Position numbers and translations under genes: made by a program
NCBI GenBank assembly: GCA_017861475.1
Contig: JAGFXV010000153.1
Coordinates: 1 to 7,954 of the forward strand
Source: Bacillota bacterium
GTDB taxonomy: Bacteria > Bacillota > Syntrophomonadia > Syntrophomonadales > Syntrophomonadaceae
Direction: 5' to 3'
DNA: 7,954 nt
Shown here: one piece after another, positions 1-4,810 of the stretch
Layout of the letters: the number at the start of each line of letters is the position of its first letter
Position numbering within the stretch: position 1 is the first letter of the stretch
The notes under the pieces: model-generated
Told to the model about the DNA's origin: nothing
The model's input: the letters and a program-made list of their open reading frames with translations, nothing else
Databases searched by the model: none

Positions 1-92
1 TGAGAAGCCTTTTTTTCAAGTTCCTGGTTGCGCTGGCGCAGCAGATTTAGTTCACGAACAAGTTCGTCCTTACTGCTAAATTGATCGCCCAA
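1..92 (-). CDS. N-terminus of a coiled-coil (probably PAS/sensor-type) protein, truncated by the window edge
   Basis: Thirty codons are open on the minus strand and run off position 1. The proposed start is TTG at 92-90, because a GGGGG ribosome site (about 100-104) lies 7 bases before it and there is no in-frame ATG. The peptide begins MGDQFSSKDELVRELNLLRQ and continues into a charged heptad-like helix (RNQELEKKAS). A short 'KDEL-x-x-EL-x-x-LRQR-x-x-ELE' coiled coil at the extreme N-terminus is common in PAS-domain histidine kinases and diguanylate cyclases of Firmicutes, where it precedes the first PAS domain. That class assignment is inference from 30 residues, and the effector domain is outside the window. 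It is transcribed divergently from the carboxypeptidase gene at 508. Confidence 0.5.
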   Translation of the reverse strand, partial: MGDQFSSKDELVRELNLLRQRNQELEKKAS

Positions 93-507
93 ACAGATGC
101 CCCCAATAGGATTTTATCTGATTAATAATGCTATATGCGGTATTGATTCGCTTTATTGGGACAATATTCCTGCCATTCACTTGGTAAATTGTATATAAAA
201 TTCAGAATTTTTGTCTCAATAAAAACGGGACTGAACAAAAAGAAAAAAATATTTAATTATTGGAATATAGCTTTGAACGTGAACGGTGTCATTCAGAGAT
301 ATTATATTTTCGAAGTATTTTCAAAAAAGCGCCAAACCAATTATTCATTTTTATCCGGAAACATAGTAGAATTTTTCCTGAGAACAGTTAATAATATTAA
401 AGTATTGCATTTGCTTTTATCAGCAGCCGCTGATTAATATCGTAATGAGTTGGGAAAAACGAGTGATTAGGAAAATAATAAGAAACGCTTATTTTAACAT
501 AATAAAG
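93..507. other. AT-rich divergent intergenic region
   Basis: This roughly 415-base stretch separates the leftward gene starting at 92 from the rightward carboxypeptidase starting at 508. It is visibly richer in A and T than the flanking genes. A short perfect hairpin (ATCAGC, loop AGCC, GCTGAT) lies at 419-434. I found no convincing -35/-10 pair with 16-18 base spacing in either direction and no RNA gene. A 93-codon open frame at 156-437 has no ribosome site, low-complexity AT-rich codons and no recognisable motif, so I do not call it a gene. Confidence 0.6.
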
Positions 508-1785
508 ATGCGCAAGCCCACAAGGAAGCATATAGCTGTTCTTCTCATGATACTTTTCAGTATCAGTTTTCATAATCATCAGGTTGCCGCAGCAGCTTCA
601 CCGCCCCAAATTATTTCTGAATCTGCTGTATTGATGGATGCCAAAACCGGGCAGGTTTTGTACGAGAAGAACATGCACAAGCAGCTTTATCCGGCTTCCA
701 TTACCAAAATCCTTACCGTTTTGCTGGGAATTGAAAAGAGCCGCTTGCAGGATACGATTACCATGTCACATGAGGCGGTCTTCAGCATCCCGCGAAGGGC
801 TTCCCATATTGCCCTGGATGAAGGTGAGCAGATTACCATGGAACAGGCTTTGATGGCGGCCATGCTGCCTTCGGCCAATGATGCCAGTAACGGTATAGCC
901 GAACATGTCAGTGGCAGCATTGAAAATTTTGCCAGGCTGATGAACCAGCGTGCCCGTGAAGCAGGCGCTTTAAACAGCAATTTTGTCAATCCCCATGGGT
1001 TGTCGGATGATGCGCATGTAAGCACCGCCTATGACATGGCAATGATCACCCGGGCGGCCATACAGAATGAAAAATTTACAAAAATCTTGGGGACCGTTCA
1101 GTATACCATTCCCCCCACCAACAAAAATAATGAATGCCGTGATCTGTGGTCGGAGCATCGAATGCTCACCACCAATCGTTTTTATTACGAGGGGGTAATC
1201 GGCGGCAAGACCGGATACACCCAAGCATCACAAAATACGCTGGTAACCGTCGCTCAGCGAGGGGAACGCGAACTCATCGTCGTGGTGATGAAAAGCCAGG
1301 GGTACGCAGTATACACCGACACCATAGCCTTATTTGATTATGGTTTTGATCAGTTCACCGAAACCAGGATTGTGCCTTCTGTCTCTGAGAACCCTTCCCG
1401 GGGAGAAGATGAATCAAGAACCATACAGGACATTTTGAGCCAAAGCAAGACTACGGGTATAACCCGGCTGCTCCACAATGCTGTCAGCCCGAAGAACGTT
1501 GTCGTTGATTACCAACTGGTGGATGACAAGGGGCGTGATCTGCCTGACCTCAAGATAAACATAAAACTTCGTACCGACAGTGATTTAATGTATGCTGACC
1601 TGGGATCGGTCTATATATCCACCGCGTCTTTAAAAGGATCAAGCGATACGTCGAAGGGTTGGACCGGCATCTTTTTCAAAATAATTAAAGTGCTGGCATT
1701 TTTATGCCTGGGCCTTCTGGTTGTGTTGCTTCTGTTGCGGCGATATTTTAAAACGCACAGGGTGGTCAGGAAAAAAAGAAGATGA
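508..1785 (+). CDS. dacF: D-alanyl-D-alanine carboxypeptidase (penicillin-binding protein, peptidase S11, DacF type)
   Basis: This enzyme removes the terminal D-Ala from peptidoglycan stem pentapeptides outside the membrane, limiting crosslinking. All three catalytic motifs of the serine DD-peptidase fold are visible, numbered from the ATG at 508: SxxK as S-I-T-K at 64-67, SxN as S-A-N at 122-124, and K-T-G at 234-236 in a GGKTGYT context. The N-terminus is a basic segment followed by a hydrophobic stretch and A-A-A-A-S, a signal peptide probably cleaved near residue 30. The last 40 residues hold one transmembrane helix (about 389-409) followed by a basic tail, in place of the amphipathic anchor of E. 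coli PBP5. An upstream in-frame ATG at 445 would add 21 AT-rich codons. Neither start has a good ribosome site; 508 is preferred because it gives a normal signal peptide. At 425 residues the length is usual for the family. No spoIIA genes follow, so the classical dacF-spoIIA operon is absent and the symbol is approximate. Confidence 0.93.
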   Translation: MRKPTRKHIAVLLMILFSISFHNHQVAAAASPPQIISESAVLMDAKTGQVLYEKNMHKQLYPASITKILTVLLGIEKSRLQDTITMSHEAVFSIPRRASHIALDEGEQITMEQALMAAMLPSANDASNGIAEHVSGSIENFARLMNQRAREAGALNSNFVNPHGLSDDAHVSTAYDMAMITRAAIQNEKFTKILGTVQYTIPPTNKNNECRDLWSEHRMLTTNRFYYEGVIGGKTGYTQASQNTLVTVAQRGERELIVVVMKSQGYAVYTDTIALFDYGFDQFTETRIVPSVSENPSRGEDESRTIQDILSQSKTTGITRLLHNAVSPKNVVVDYQLVDDKGRDLPDLKINIKLRTDSDLMYADLGSVYISTASLKGSSDTSKGWTGIFFKIIKVLAFLCLGLLVVLLLLRRYFKTHRVVRKKRR

Positions 1786-1788
1786 AAA

Positions 1789-1820
1789 AATTAACCGTGG
1801 ATTTATTTCCACGGTTAATT
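1789..1820. terminator. Bidirectional rho-independent terminator between dacF and rubrerythrin
   Basis: A perfect 12-bp inverted repeat (AATTAACCGTGG at 1789-1800, CCACGGTTAATT at 1809-1820) encloses an 8-base loop. Read on the minus strand it ends in a T run (complement of 1785-1790), so it terminates the leftward rubrerythrin transcript well. Read on the plus strand it lies 3 bases after the dacF stop and is followed by only an AT-rich tail, so it may also serve dacF. It forms the left half of repeat copy 1. Confidence 0.85.
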
Positions 1821-1862
1821 ATTTATACCCAAAATACCGTTGCCCTATTTTGACGCCTGTCT
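1793..1862 (-). repeat. Two-hairpin repeat, copy 1 (about 70 bp)
   Basis: This segment matches 3400-3470 with only a few differences: two in the loop of the first hairpin, one inserted T after the right arm, and one near the far edge. The core from AATTATTTATACCC to GACGCCT (about 1817-1858) is identical in both copies. It contains the terminator hairpin and a second inverted repeat (CAAAATA / TATTTTG, 9-base centre) at about 1830-1852. Copy 1 begins 16 bases after the rubrerythrin stop. Such a unit could be a small dispersed intergenic element or a duplicated 3' untranslated region; the window alone does not distinguish these. Confidence 0.85.
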
Positions 1863-1878
1863 GTTCTTCATGATCATA

Positions 1879-2373
1879 TTAGTATTCGATAAATTTATCC
1901 CCTGAAGCGCCACATATGCTGCATTTTTCAGGTCGGAATTTCTCAATATTTCCGCAGACAGGGCAGAGATAATAGAATACTTCCTCCGTCTGGTCAAGGT
2001 TCTCCAATGCTTCCTGGTAAAGCTTCGCATGAACCTCCTCTGCTTTCATCGCAAAGGTAAAGGACATGACGGCAGCTCTATTTCCTGCGGCTTGAGCTTC
2101 CTTTACAAAGTCAGGATACATATCCTTATACTCGTGGGTTTCTCCGGCAACAGCATCTTTCAGGTTATCAACTGTTGAACTGATTTTCCCTGCGACTTCA
2201 AAATGTTTTAAGGCATGCAGGGTCTCCGCATCAGATGCAGCCTTGAACAGCTTGGCAGCATTAAGCTTTCCATCTTTCTCGGCTTTTTTGGAATAAGCCA
2301 AATACTTTCTATTTGCTTGAGATTCTCCAGCAAATGCCTCCATCAGGTTATCGATTGTTTTGTTTTCACTCAT
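1879..2373 (-). CDS. rbr: Rubrerythrin
   Basis: This cytoplasmic non-haem di-iron peroxidase reduces hydrogen peroxide to water using electrons from rubredoxin or NADH-linked reductases, a central oxidative-stress enzyme in anaerobes. The N-terminal ferritin-like four-helix domain (residues 1-125) shows the expected iron ligands: E17 in AGESQAN, E50-x-x-H53, E78 and E81 in GETHEY, and E112-x-x-H115. The C-terminal rubredoxin-like domain has two C-x-x-C pairs (C137/C140 and C151/C154) that bind one iron. At 164 residues it is slightly shorter than the roughly 190 of Desulfovibrio rubrerythrin and fits the short form common in clostridia and methanogens. The start is ATG at 2373, because AAGGAGG lies 8 bases upstream; an in-frame ATG at 2421 would add 16 residues across that site. 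The gene has its own terminator (1789-1820) and is separated from doxX by another, so it is probably transcribed alone. Confidence 0.97.
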   Translation of the reverse strand: MSENKTIDNLMEAFAGESQANRKYLAYSKKAEKDGKLNAAKLFKAASDAETLHALKHFEVAGKISSTVDNLKDAVAGETHEYKDMYPDFVKEAQAAGNRAAVMSFTFAMKAEEVHAKLYQEALENLDQTEEVFYYLCPVCGNIEKFRPEKCSICGASGDKFIEY

Positions 2374-2621
2374 TTTATTATCCTCCTTCTTTTCAACTAA
2401 CTTCATATTTAGAATTCCCAAAAAGATTTTCAGTCATAGTTTTATTTTGGATCTTTTGAACTCCATGCAAATGGGCTGTACCTGTTTTCATTTAACTGGA
2501 AAATAATTTCACCACATATACTTATCATAATAATTTCCTGAAATTTTAACAACAGAAGATGTTCGCTTCATTTTCATCCGATACGCCGTCTAACCAGATA
2601 CGATTTTATCGGATACGCAAT
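2374..2621. other. Leader and promoter region of rubrerythrin
   Basis: About 250 bases lie between the doxX terminator and the rubrerythrin start. A 9-base direct repeat AATAATTTC occurs at 2502-2510 and 2529-2537, flanking AT-rich sequence with ATTATGATAAG on the minus strand, which partly resembles a Fur/PerR site (about 11 of 19 matches to the Fur consensus by eye). GATACG occurs three times (2580, 2597, 2612), and an inverted repeat ATCCGATA / TATCGGAT spans roughly 2576-2614. I could not fix a -35/-10 pair. Peroxide or iron control is plausible for this gene but is only weakly supported here. Confidence 0.35.
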
Positions 2622-2658
2622 AAAAAAGCCTTGCGTATTGCAAGAATTCGCAAAGCCC
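2622..2658 (-). terminator. Rho-independent terminator after doxX
   Basis: On the minus strand the stem is GCTTTGCG (2656-2649) pairing with CGCAAGGC (2635-2628), 8 bp including one T-G pair, followed directly by six T (2627-2622). It lies about 40 bases after the doxX stop, so doxX and rubrerythrin are probably separate transcripts. The arms strongly resemble those of the terminator after tRNA-Leu at 4653-4698. Confidence 0.8.
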
Positions 2659-2698
2659 AAAAAGCCCAATACAATGAGCGTTCAATCCCGGTACAATA

Positions 2699-3250
2699 CT
2701 AATCAGTCACGGGTCCTGCTCCGCCTCGTCTCCTTACTTCGATATGCGTGTGCTTATTTTTTTCTCTCTTTCGAAGGAAGATGAAATGATCAACTCCCCA
2801 ATAATAGGCTGCCCTGCCTGCCCATAATAAAATAATTGCCTCCAGAATAAATAATGGATTAACACTGACTGTGCCTGCGAACAGATAGTTGAAATTCATT
2901 AGCAAACTGGCTAAAAGTGCGAAAGTAGTAAGGAAACCTAAGATGAGTGCTATCCCAACCAAAAGTTCTCCCCAGGCAACCATGTAACTAAATATTGTTG
3001 CATTAGGCAACGCGATATGCGTTATGAACCAGGCATACCAGGGTTGTACATCCGGATGGGCCCCGCCGGTTTTGGCTAAAGCTCCGTTCAGGAACCCTGA
3101 AACTGCCGTTCCGGCTCCGGAACCTACCCAAGCAGCTGAACCTGCCCCGAAGACTTTTCCCCATCCTGAAGTTACCCATTGGTATCCAAGATAAACACGT
3201 AAAATAGTCCATAAAACGCTAGCCGGTTGTGAATATTTCCAATCAAACAA
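2699..3250 (-). CDS. DoxX-family membrane protein
   Basis: This is an integral membrane protein of the DoxX/DoxD family. The family takes its name from the thiosulfate:quinone oxidoreductase subunit of Acidianus, and actinobacterial members have been linked to oxidative-stress resistance; the exact reaction here is unknown. Four hydrophobic helices are visible at about residues 11-30, 83-105, 107-126 and 131-150. Between helices 1 and 2 is a Gly/Ala-rich loop with GGAHPDVQPWYAWF, typical of longer bacterial DoxX proteins. The C-terminus is a basic tail (RKREKNKHTH then RRR). The start is TTG at 3250: AAAGGAG lies 8 bases before it, whereas the in-frame GTG at 3259 overlaps that ribosome site and cannot use it. 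This gives 183 residues. A Fur-like operator and candidate -10 boxes lie upstream, and rubrerythrin lies downstream beyond a terminator. Together they suggest, by inference, a redox or iron stress role. Confidence 0.88.
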   Translation of the reverse strand: MFDWKYSQPASVLWTILRVYLGYQWVTSGWGKVFGAGSAAWVGSGAGTAVSGFLNGALAKTGGAHPDVQPWYAWFITHIALPNATIFSYMVAWGELLVGIALILGFLTTFALLASLLMNFNYLFAGTVSVNPLFILEAIILLWAGRAAYYWGVDHFIFLRKREKNKHTHIEVRRRGGAGPVTD

Positions 3251-3309
3251 TTCAGTCACTCCTTTCTCATTTAAGTATCAATCTATTAGAATTATTCACC
3301 CCTTCAAGG

Positions 3310-3336
3310 ATTATAATTCAGATATTATAATGAGAA
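3310..3336 (-). promoter_or_regulatory. Candidate promoter of doxX
   Basis: On the minus strand a perfect TATAAT (3315-3310) is preceded by TTCTCA (3336-3331) at a short 15-base spacing. A second TATAAT lies at 3329-3324 without a good -35. The two copies form an inverted repeat TTATAAT / ATTATAA with a 6-base centre. Initiation near 3303 would give a leader of about 50 bases. The choice between the two -10 boxes is uncertain. Confidence 0.45.
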
Positions 3337-3345
3337 TTATTGTCT
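3326..3345. promoter_or_regulatory. Fur/PerR-family operator upstream of doxX
   Basis: TATAATGAGAATTATTGTC at 3326-3344 matches the 19-base Fur consensus (GATAATGATAATCATTATC) at 15 positions counted by eye. As a 7-1-7 site, TGAGAAT-T-ATTGTCT at 3331-3345 agrees with TGATAAT-n-ATTATCA at 11 of 14. It overlaps the candidate doxX promoter, as expected for repression by iron- or peroxide-sensing Fur-family proteins. AGAATTATT recurs at about 3289-3297. AT-rich DNA gives chance matches, so Fur versus PerR versus Zur is not settled. Confidence 0.5.
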
Positions 3346-3398
3346 ATCTGGTCGGCAAAGGAGTTCATTTCTACATCAGATTTTTAGCAGAAAAACAA

Positions 3399-3424
3399 AA
3401 ACCGTGGATCAATTTCCACGGTTT
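3399..3424 (-). terminator. Rho-independent terminator, probably ending the fic or tRNA-fragment transcript
   Basis: A 9-bp perfect stem AAACCGTGG (3399-3407) and CCACGGTTT (3416-3424) with an 8-base loop is followed on the minus strand by TTTTGTTTTT (complement of 3391-3400). It is the first good terminator downstream of the leftward fic gene and shields doxX from read-through. It is the left half of repeat copy 2. Confidence 0.8.
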
Positions 3425-3470
3425 AATTATTTATACCCAAAATACCGTTGCCCTATTTTGACGCCTATCT
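3400..3470 (-). repeat. Two-hairpin repeat, copy 2 (about 71 bp)
   Basis: Near-identical to 1793-1862, in the same orientation and about 1.6 kb away. The identical core runs from AATTATTTATACCC to GACGCCT (about 3425-3466) and again carries the CAAAATA / TATTTTG inverted repeat. Immediately beyond it, CGCCTATC-TTTC-GATAGGTG (3462-3481) forms an extra 8-bp hairpin absent from copy 1. The two copies bracket rubrerythrin and doxX. Confidence 0.85.
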
Positions 3471-3609
3471 TTCGATAGGTGGGTGTCCTTTTAGATACAT
3501 CTATCTTCCCTTCGCCGAGGGCTTGATATCAATACCCAACTCGTAACTCCCATAGTATTTTTGTAGGTTCAAAATAAAGGCTTGACGAGTATTCCAGAAT
3601 ATTAACGTA
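3471..3609. other. Non-coding stretch between repeat copy 2 and the tRNA-Leu fragment
   Basis: In the layout proposed here this is the original chromosomal sequence downstream of tRNA-Leu, displaced by the element. It has short open frames on the minus strand in all three phases, none with a ribosome site. One ends KYYGSYELGIDIKPSAKGR; another runs into repeat copy 2 and ends GVKIGQRYFGYK. These could be decayed coding sequence, but I recognise no family in them. Confidence 0.4.
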
Positions 3610-3675
3610 TATGGTGCGGCGGGAGGGACTTGAACCCTCACGCCTCTCAGCATACGCCCCTCAAACGCATGTGTC
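3610..3675 (-). pseudogene. Truncated 3' copy of tRNA-Leu (candidate attachment-site repeat)
   Basis: Positions 3610-3667 are identical to 4715-4772 (58 bp). Similarity continues to 3675 with two differences (3668 and 3670), then stops. The shared part covers the 3' side of the D stem, the anticodon loop (GAG), the variable arm, the T arm, the acceptor 3' strand, CCA and three following bases. The 5' acceptor strand and most of the D arm are missing, so it cannot fold into a tRNA. The two differences fall in the 5' strand of the anticodon stem, where G-T pairing is still possible. A 3' tRNA fragment in the same orientation as the intact gene is the classical trace of site-specific integration. 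Confidence 0.85.
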
Positions 3676-3765
3676 AATAGCCATATTTTTACATGCGGTC
3701 TTCTATGTCCATCTCTCAATGGGCCCAACACTTTTTTATCCCAACCAATTTGATTGGAATATCTT

Positions 3766-4392
3766 TCATTCGCATTGAGGATTGACAATCGCTTTATATA
3801 TACAATCTGTGAGAGGCTGTAATTCCTTTTTAGCTGACAAAATAGACGTACTTAATAAAGTATCGTGATCAATCCTATACCAGTCTATTATATACCCATC
3901 TTGCACAGCTAATTGACGAATAAACTCTCTAATTGCCCTTCCATTTCCTTCTCTAAACGGATGTATCATATTTAATTCTGACATGTAATAAGCAATCCTA
4001 CTTGAAAATTCTTCAACTTTTAAGCCTTTTAAGTAATTCTCTGTTTTCAAAGCTTCAAAGATTCTGGCCAGGTTTTCTTCAATGTATTCGCTCTTACAAA
4101 AAAAGGTCTCACCCTTTAACATATCTTCAACCCTGTATTTACCAGCAAAAGGGTAAATATCCTGAAAAATAAACTGGTGTATCTTCCTTAAGTGAGCAGT
4201 ACCAAATCTTCCCCTTACCGGGTTTTCATTTTCAAGCTGGTACTGCCGAATCATTGTAATGTCCGCTTCATACTTGGCCAACTCTTCAGCATTTCTTATA
4301 TTTTCCTTGTTAATAAGCACTTCCGTACCTTCATAGCAATAAACAGAGTGGCTTTTGTCTTTCCGGTCATACCGGGAAAAATGTTCGCTCAT
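3766..4392 (-). CDS. fic: Fic-domain protein AMP-transferase (toxin of a class I Fic/antitoxin pair)
   Basis: Fic enzymes transfer AMP from ATP to hydroxyl side chains of target proteins; VbhT-type and FicT-type toxins modify DNA gyrase and topoisomerase IV. The full active-site motif HxFx(D/E)GNGRxxR is present as HPFREGNGRAIR at residues 144-155, with catalytic H144 and phosphate-binding GNGR, so the enzyme should be active. The substrate-binding flap region is represented by IYPFAGKYR at 79-87. The protein is 208 residues, a usual length for single-domain bacterial Fic toxins, with no C-terminal secretion or DNA-binding domain. No inhibitory (S/T)xxxE(G/N) motif was recognised within Fic itself, and one is present in the upstream neighbour, which defines class I. 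The ATG at 4392 directly follows the TAG of the antitoxin with no gap and has no good ribosome site of its own, so translation is probably coupled. The cellular target here is unknown. Confidence 0.94.
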   Translation of the reverse strand: MSEHFSRYDRKDKSHSVYCYEGTEVLINKENIRNAEELAKYEADITMIRQYQLENENPVRGRFGTAHLRKIHQFIFQDIYPFAGKYRVEDMLKGETFFCKSEYIEENLARIFEALKTENYLKGLKVEEFSSRIAYYMSELNMIHPFREGNGRAIREFIRQLAVQDGYIIDWYRIDHDTLLSTSILSAKKELQPLTDCIYKAIVNPQCE

Positions 4393-4578
4393 CTATTTAC
4401 CAAAAGCTGAAACGTGCTGCATTTTAATCGTATTAACAGCTTCTTGCCCACTAATCTTACCTTCTAAATATTTTCTACCTACAGATTGAGCTCTAGTACT
4501 TGGTTTCATTCCTTCTACAGCCATCGAAGCCCTTACATTGGCTATTACACGTTCCACTTTTTCGGGATCATACTTCAT
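4393..4578 (-). CDS. VbhA-type antitoxin of the Fic pair
   Basis: This 61-residue protein carries the class I Fic inhibitory motif (S/T)xxxE(G/N) as S18-M-A-V-E22-G23 in the middle of a predicted helix. In VbhA the glutamate of this motif pairs with an arginine of the Fic motif (here probably R155) and blocks productive ATP binding, silencing the toxin. The rest (RKYLEGKISGQEAV) resembles the C-terminal helices of VbhA-family antitoxins. The start is ATG at 4578, with GGGGGTG 6 bases upstream; earlier in-frame ATGs at 4620, 4608 and 4593 would add up to 14 hydrophobic residues and lack ribosome sites. Antitoxin-first order with zero spacing to fic ensures that inhibitor is made before toxin. 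The family call rests on the motif, the size and the position next to fic. Confidence 0.9.
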   Translation of the reverse strand: MKYDPEKVERVIANVRASMAVEGMKPSTRAQSVGRKYLEGKISGQEAVNTIKMQHVSAFGK

Positions 4579-4597
4579 GATTAACACCCCCATAATA

Positions 4598-4603
4598 ATT
4601 ATA
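4598..4603 (-). promoter_or_regulatory. Candidate -10 box of the antitoxin-fic operon
   Basis: A perfect TATAAT on the minus strand lies 19 bases before the antitoxin ATG. The best -35 at 17 bases is only TTCATT, so the promoter would be weak or activator-dependent, and the leader would be very short. It lies downstream of the tRNA terminator, so the pair probably needs a promoter here. Confidence 0.35.
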
Positions 4604-4652
4604 CCCATATGAAGAGCCAAAATGAATCAGTATGTGTCGATAGCGTCCTCAC

Positions 4653-4698
4653 AAAAAAAGCTTTGCGTATTTTGCATTCAAGCAAAACCCACAAAGCC
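4653..4698 (-). terminator. Rho-independent terminator after tRNA-Leu
   Basis: On the minus strand GCTTTGTG (4697-4690) pairs with CGCAAAGC (4667-4660), 8 bp with one T-G pair, enclosing an inner hairpin TTTTGC / GCAAAA, followed by seven T (4659-4653). It starts about 19 bases after the tRNA 3' end and insulates the antitoxin-fic operon from tRNA transcription. It lies on the element side of the direct repeat. Confidence 0.8.
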
Positions 4699-4716
4699 TA
4701 ATATTTTCTATATTTA

Positions 4717-4801
4717 TGGTGCGGCGGGAGGGACTTGAACCCTCACGCCTCTCAGCATACGCCCCTCAAACGTACGTGTCTGCCGGTTCCACCACCGCCG
4801 C
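4717..4801 (-). tRNA. tRNA-Leu (anticodon GAG)
   Basis: The 85-base sequence folds as a class II tRNA: acceptor GCGGCGG / CCGCCGC, D stem GTG / CAC, anticodon stem TACGT / GCGTA around loop TTGAGGG (anticodon GAG, reading CTC and CTT), a 13-base variable arm, T stem GAGGG / CCCTC with TTCAAGT loop, discriminator A and encoded CCA (4719-4717). All stems pair, the anticodon stem ending with one T-G pair. It appears functional despite the neighbouring insertion because the element restores its 3' end. Confidence 0.96.
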
Positions 4802-4810
4802 ATCCGGTCA

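Larger units (their letters stand above)
3610..4772. mobile_element. Candidate small integrative element in tRNA-Leu carrying a Fic toxin-antitoxin pair
   Basis: The unit is bounded by 58-bp direct repeats of the tRNA-Leu 3' end, with a repeat period of 1105 bp. The intact tRNA is at one end and the 3' fragment at the other, the arrangement left by tyrosine-recombinase integration into a tRNA gene. The cargo is one antitoxin-toxin operon, which looks more AT-rich than the coaE and binding-protein genes. No integrase, excisionase or transfer gene is present, so the unit is either non-autonomous (mobilised in trans) or the remnant of a larger island. Local duplication of the tRNA followed by decay would also give the repeats, but would not explain the cargo as simply. 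Confidence 0.55.

Noticed and set aside
156..437. 93-codon plus-strand open frame before dacF
   Set aside because: AT-rich sequence with no ribosome site, no recognisable motif and lysine/asparagine/isoleucine-rich composition expected of non-coding DNA.
445..507. Extension of the carboxypeptidase to the ATG at 445
   Set aside because: It would place 21 extra AT-rich residues before a normal signal peptide and has no ribosome site; kept only as an alternative.
687..1025. 112-codon minus-strand frame inside dacF
   Set aside because: It is antisense to the catalytic domain of dacF, whose motifs are intact.
2570..2620. Three GATACG repeats as a CRISPR or iteron array
   Set aside because: The units are only 6 bases, with unequal spacing (17 and 15) and just three copies.
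3501..3788. 95-codon minus-strand open frame overlapping the end of fic
   Set aside because: It reads straight through the tRNA-Leu fragment; the peptide RGVRVQVPPAAP is the usual artefact of translating a tRNA 3' end. It has no ribosome site.
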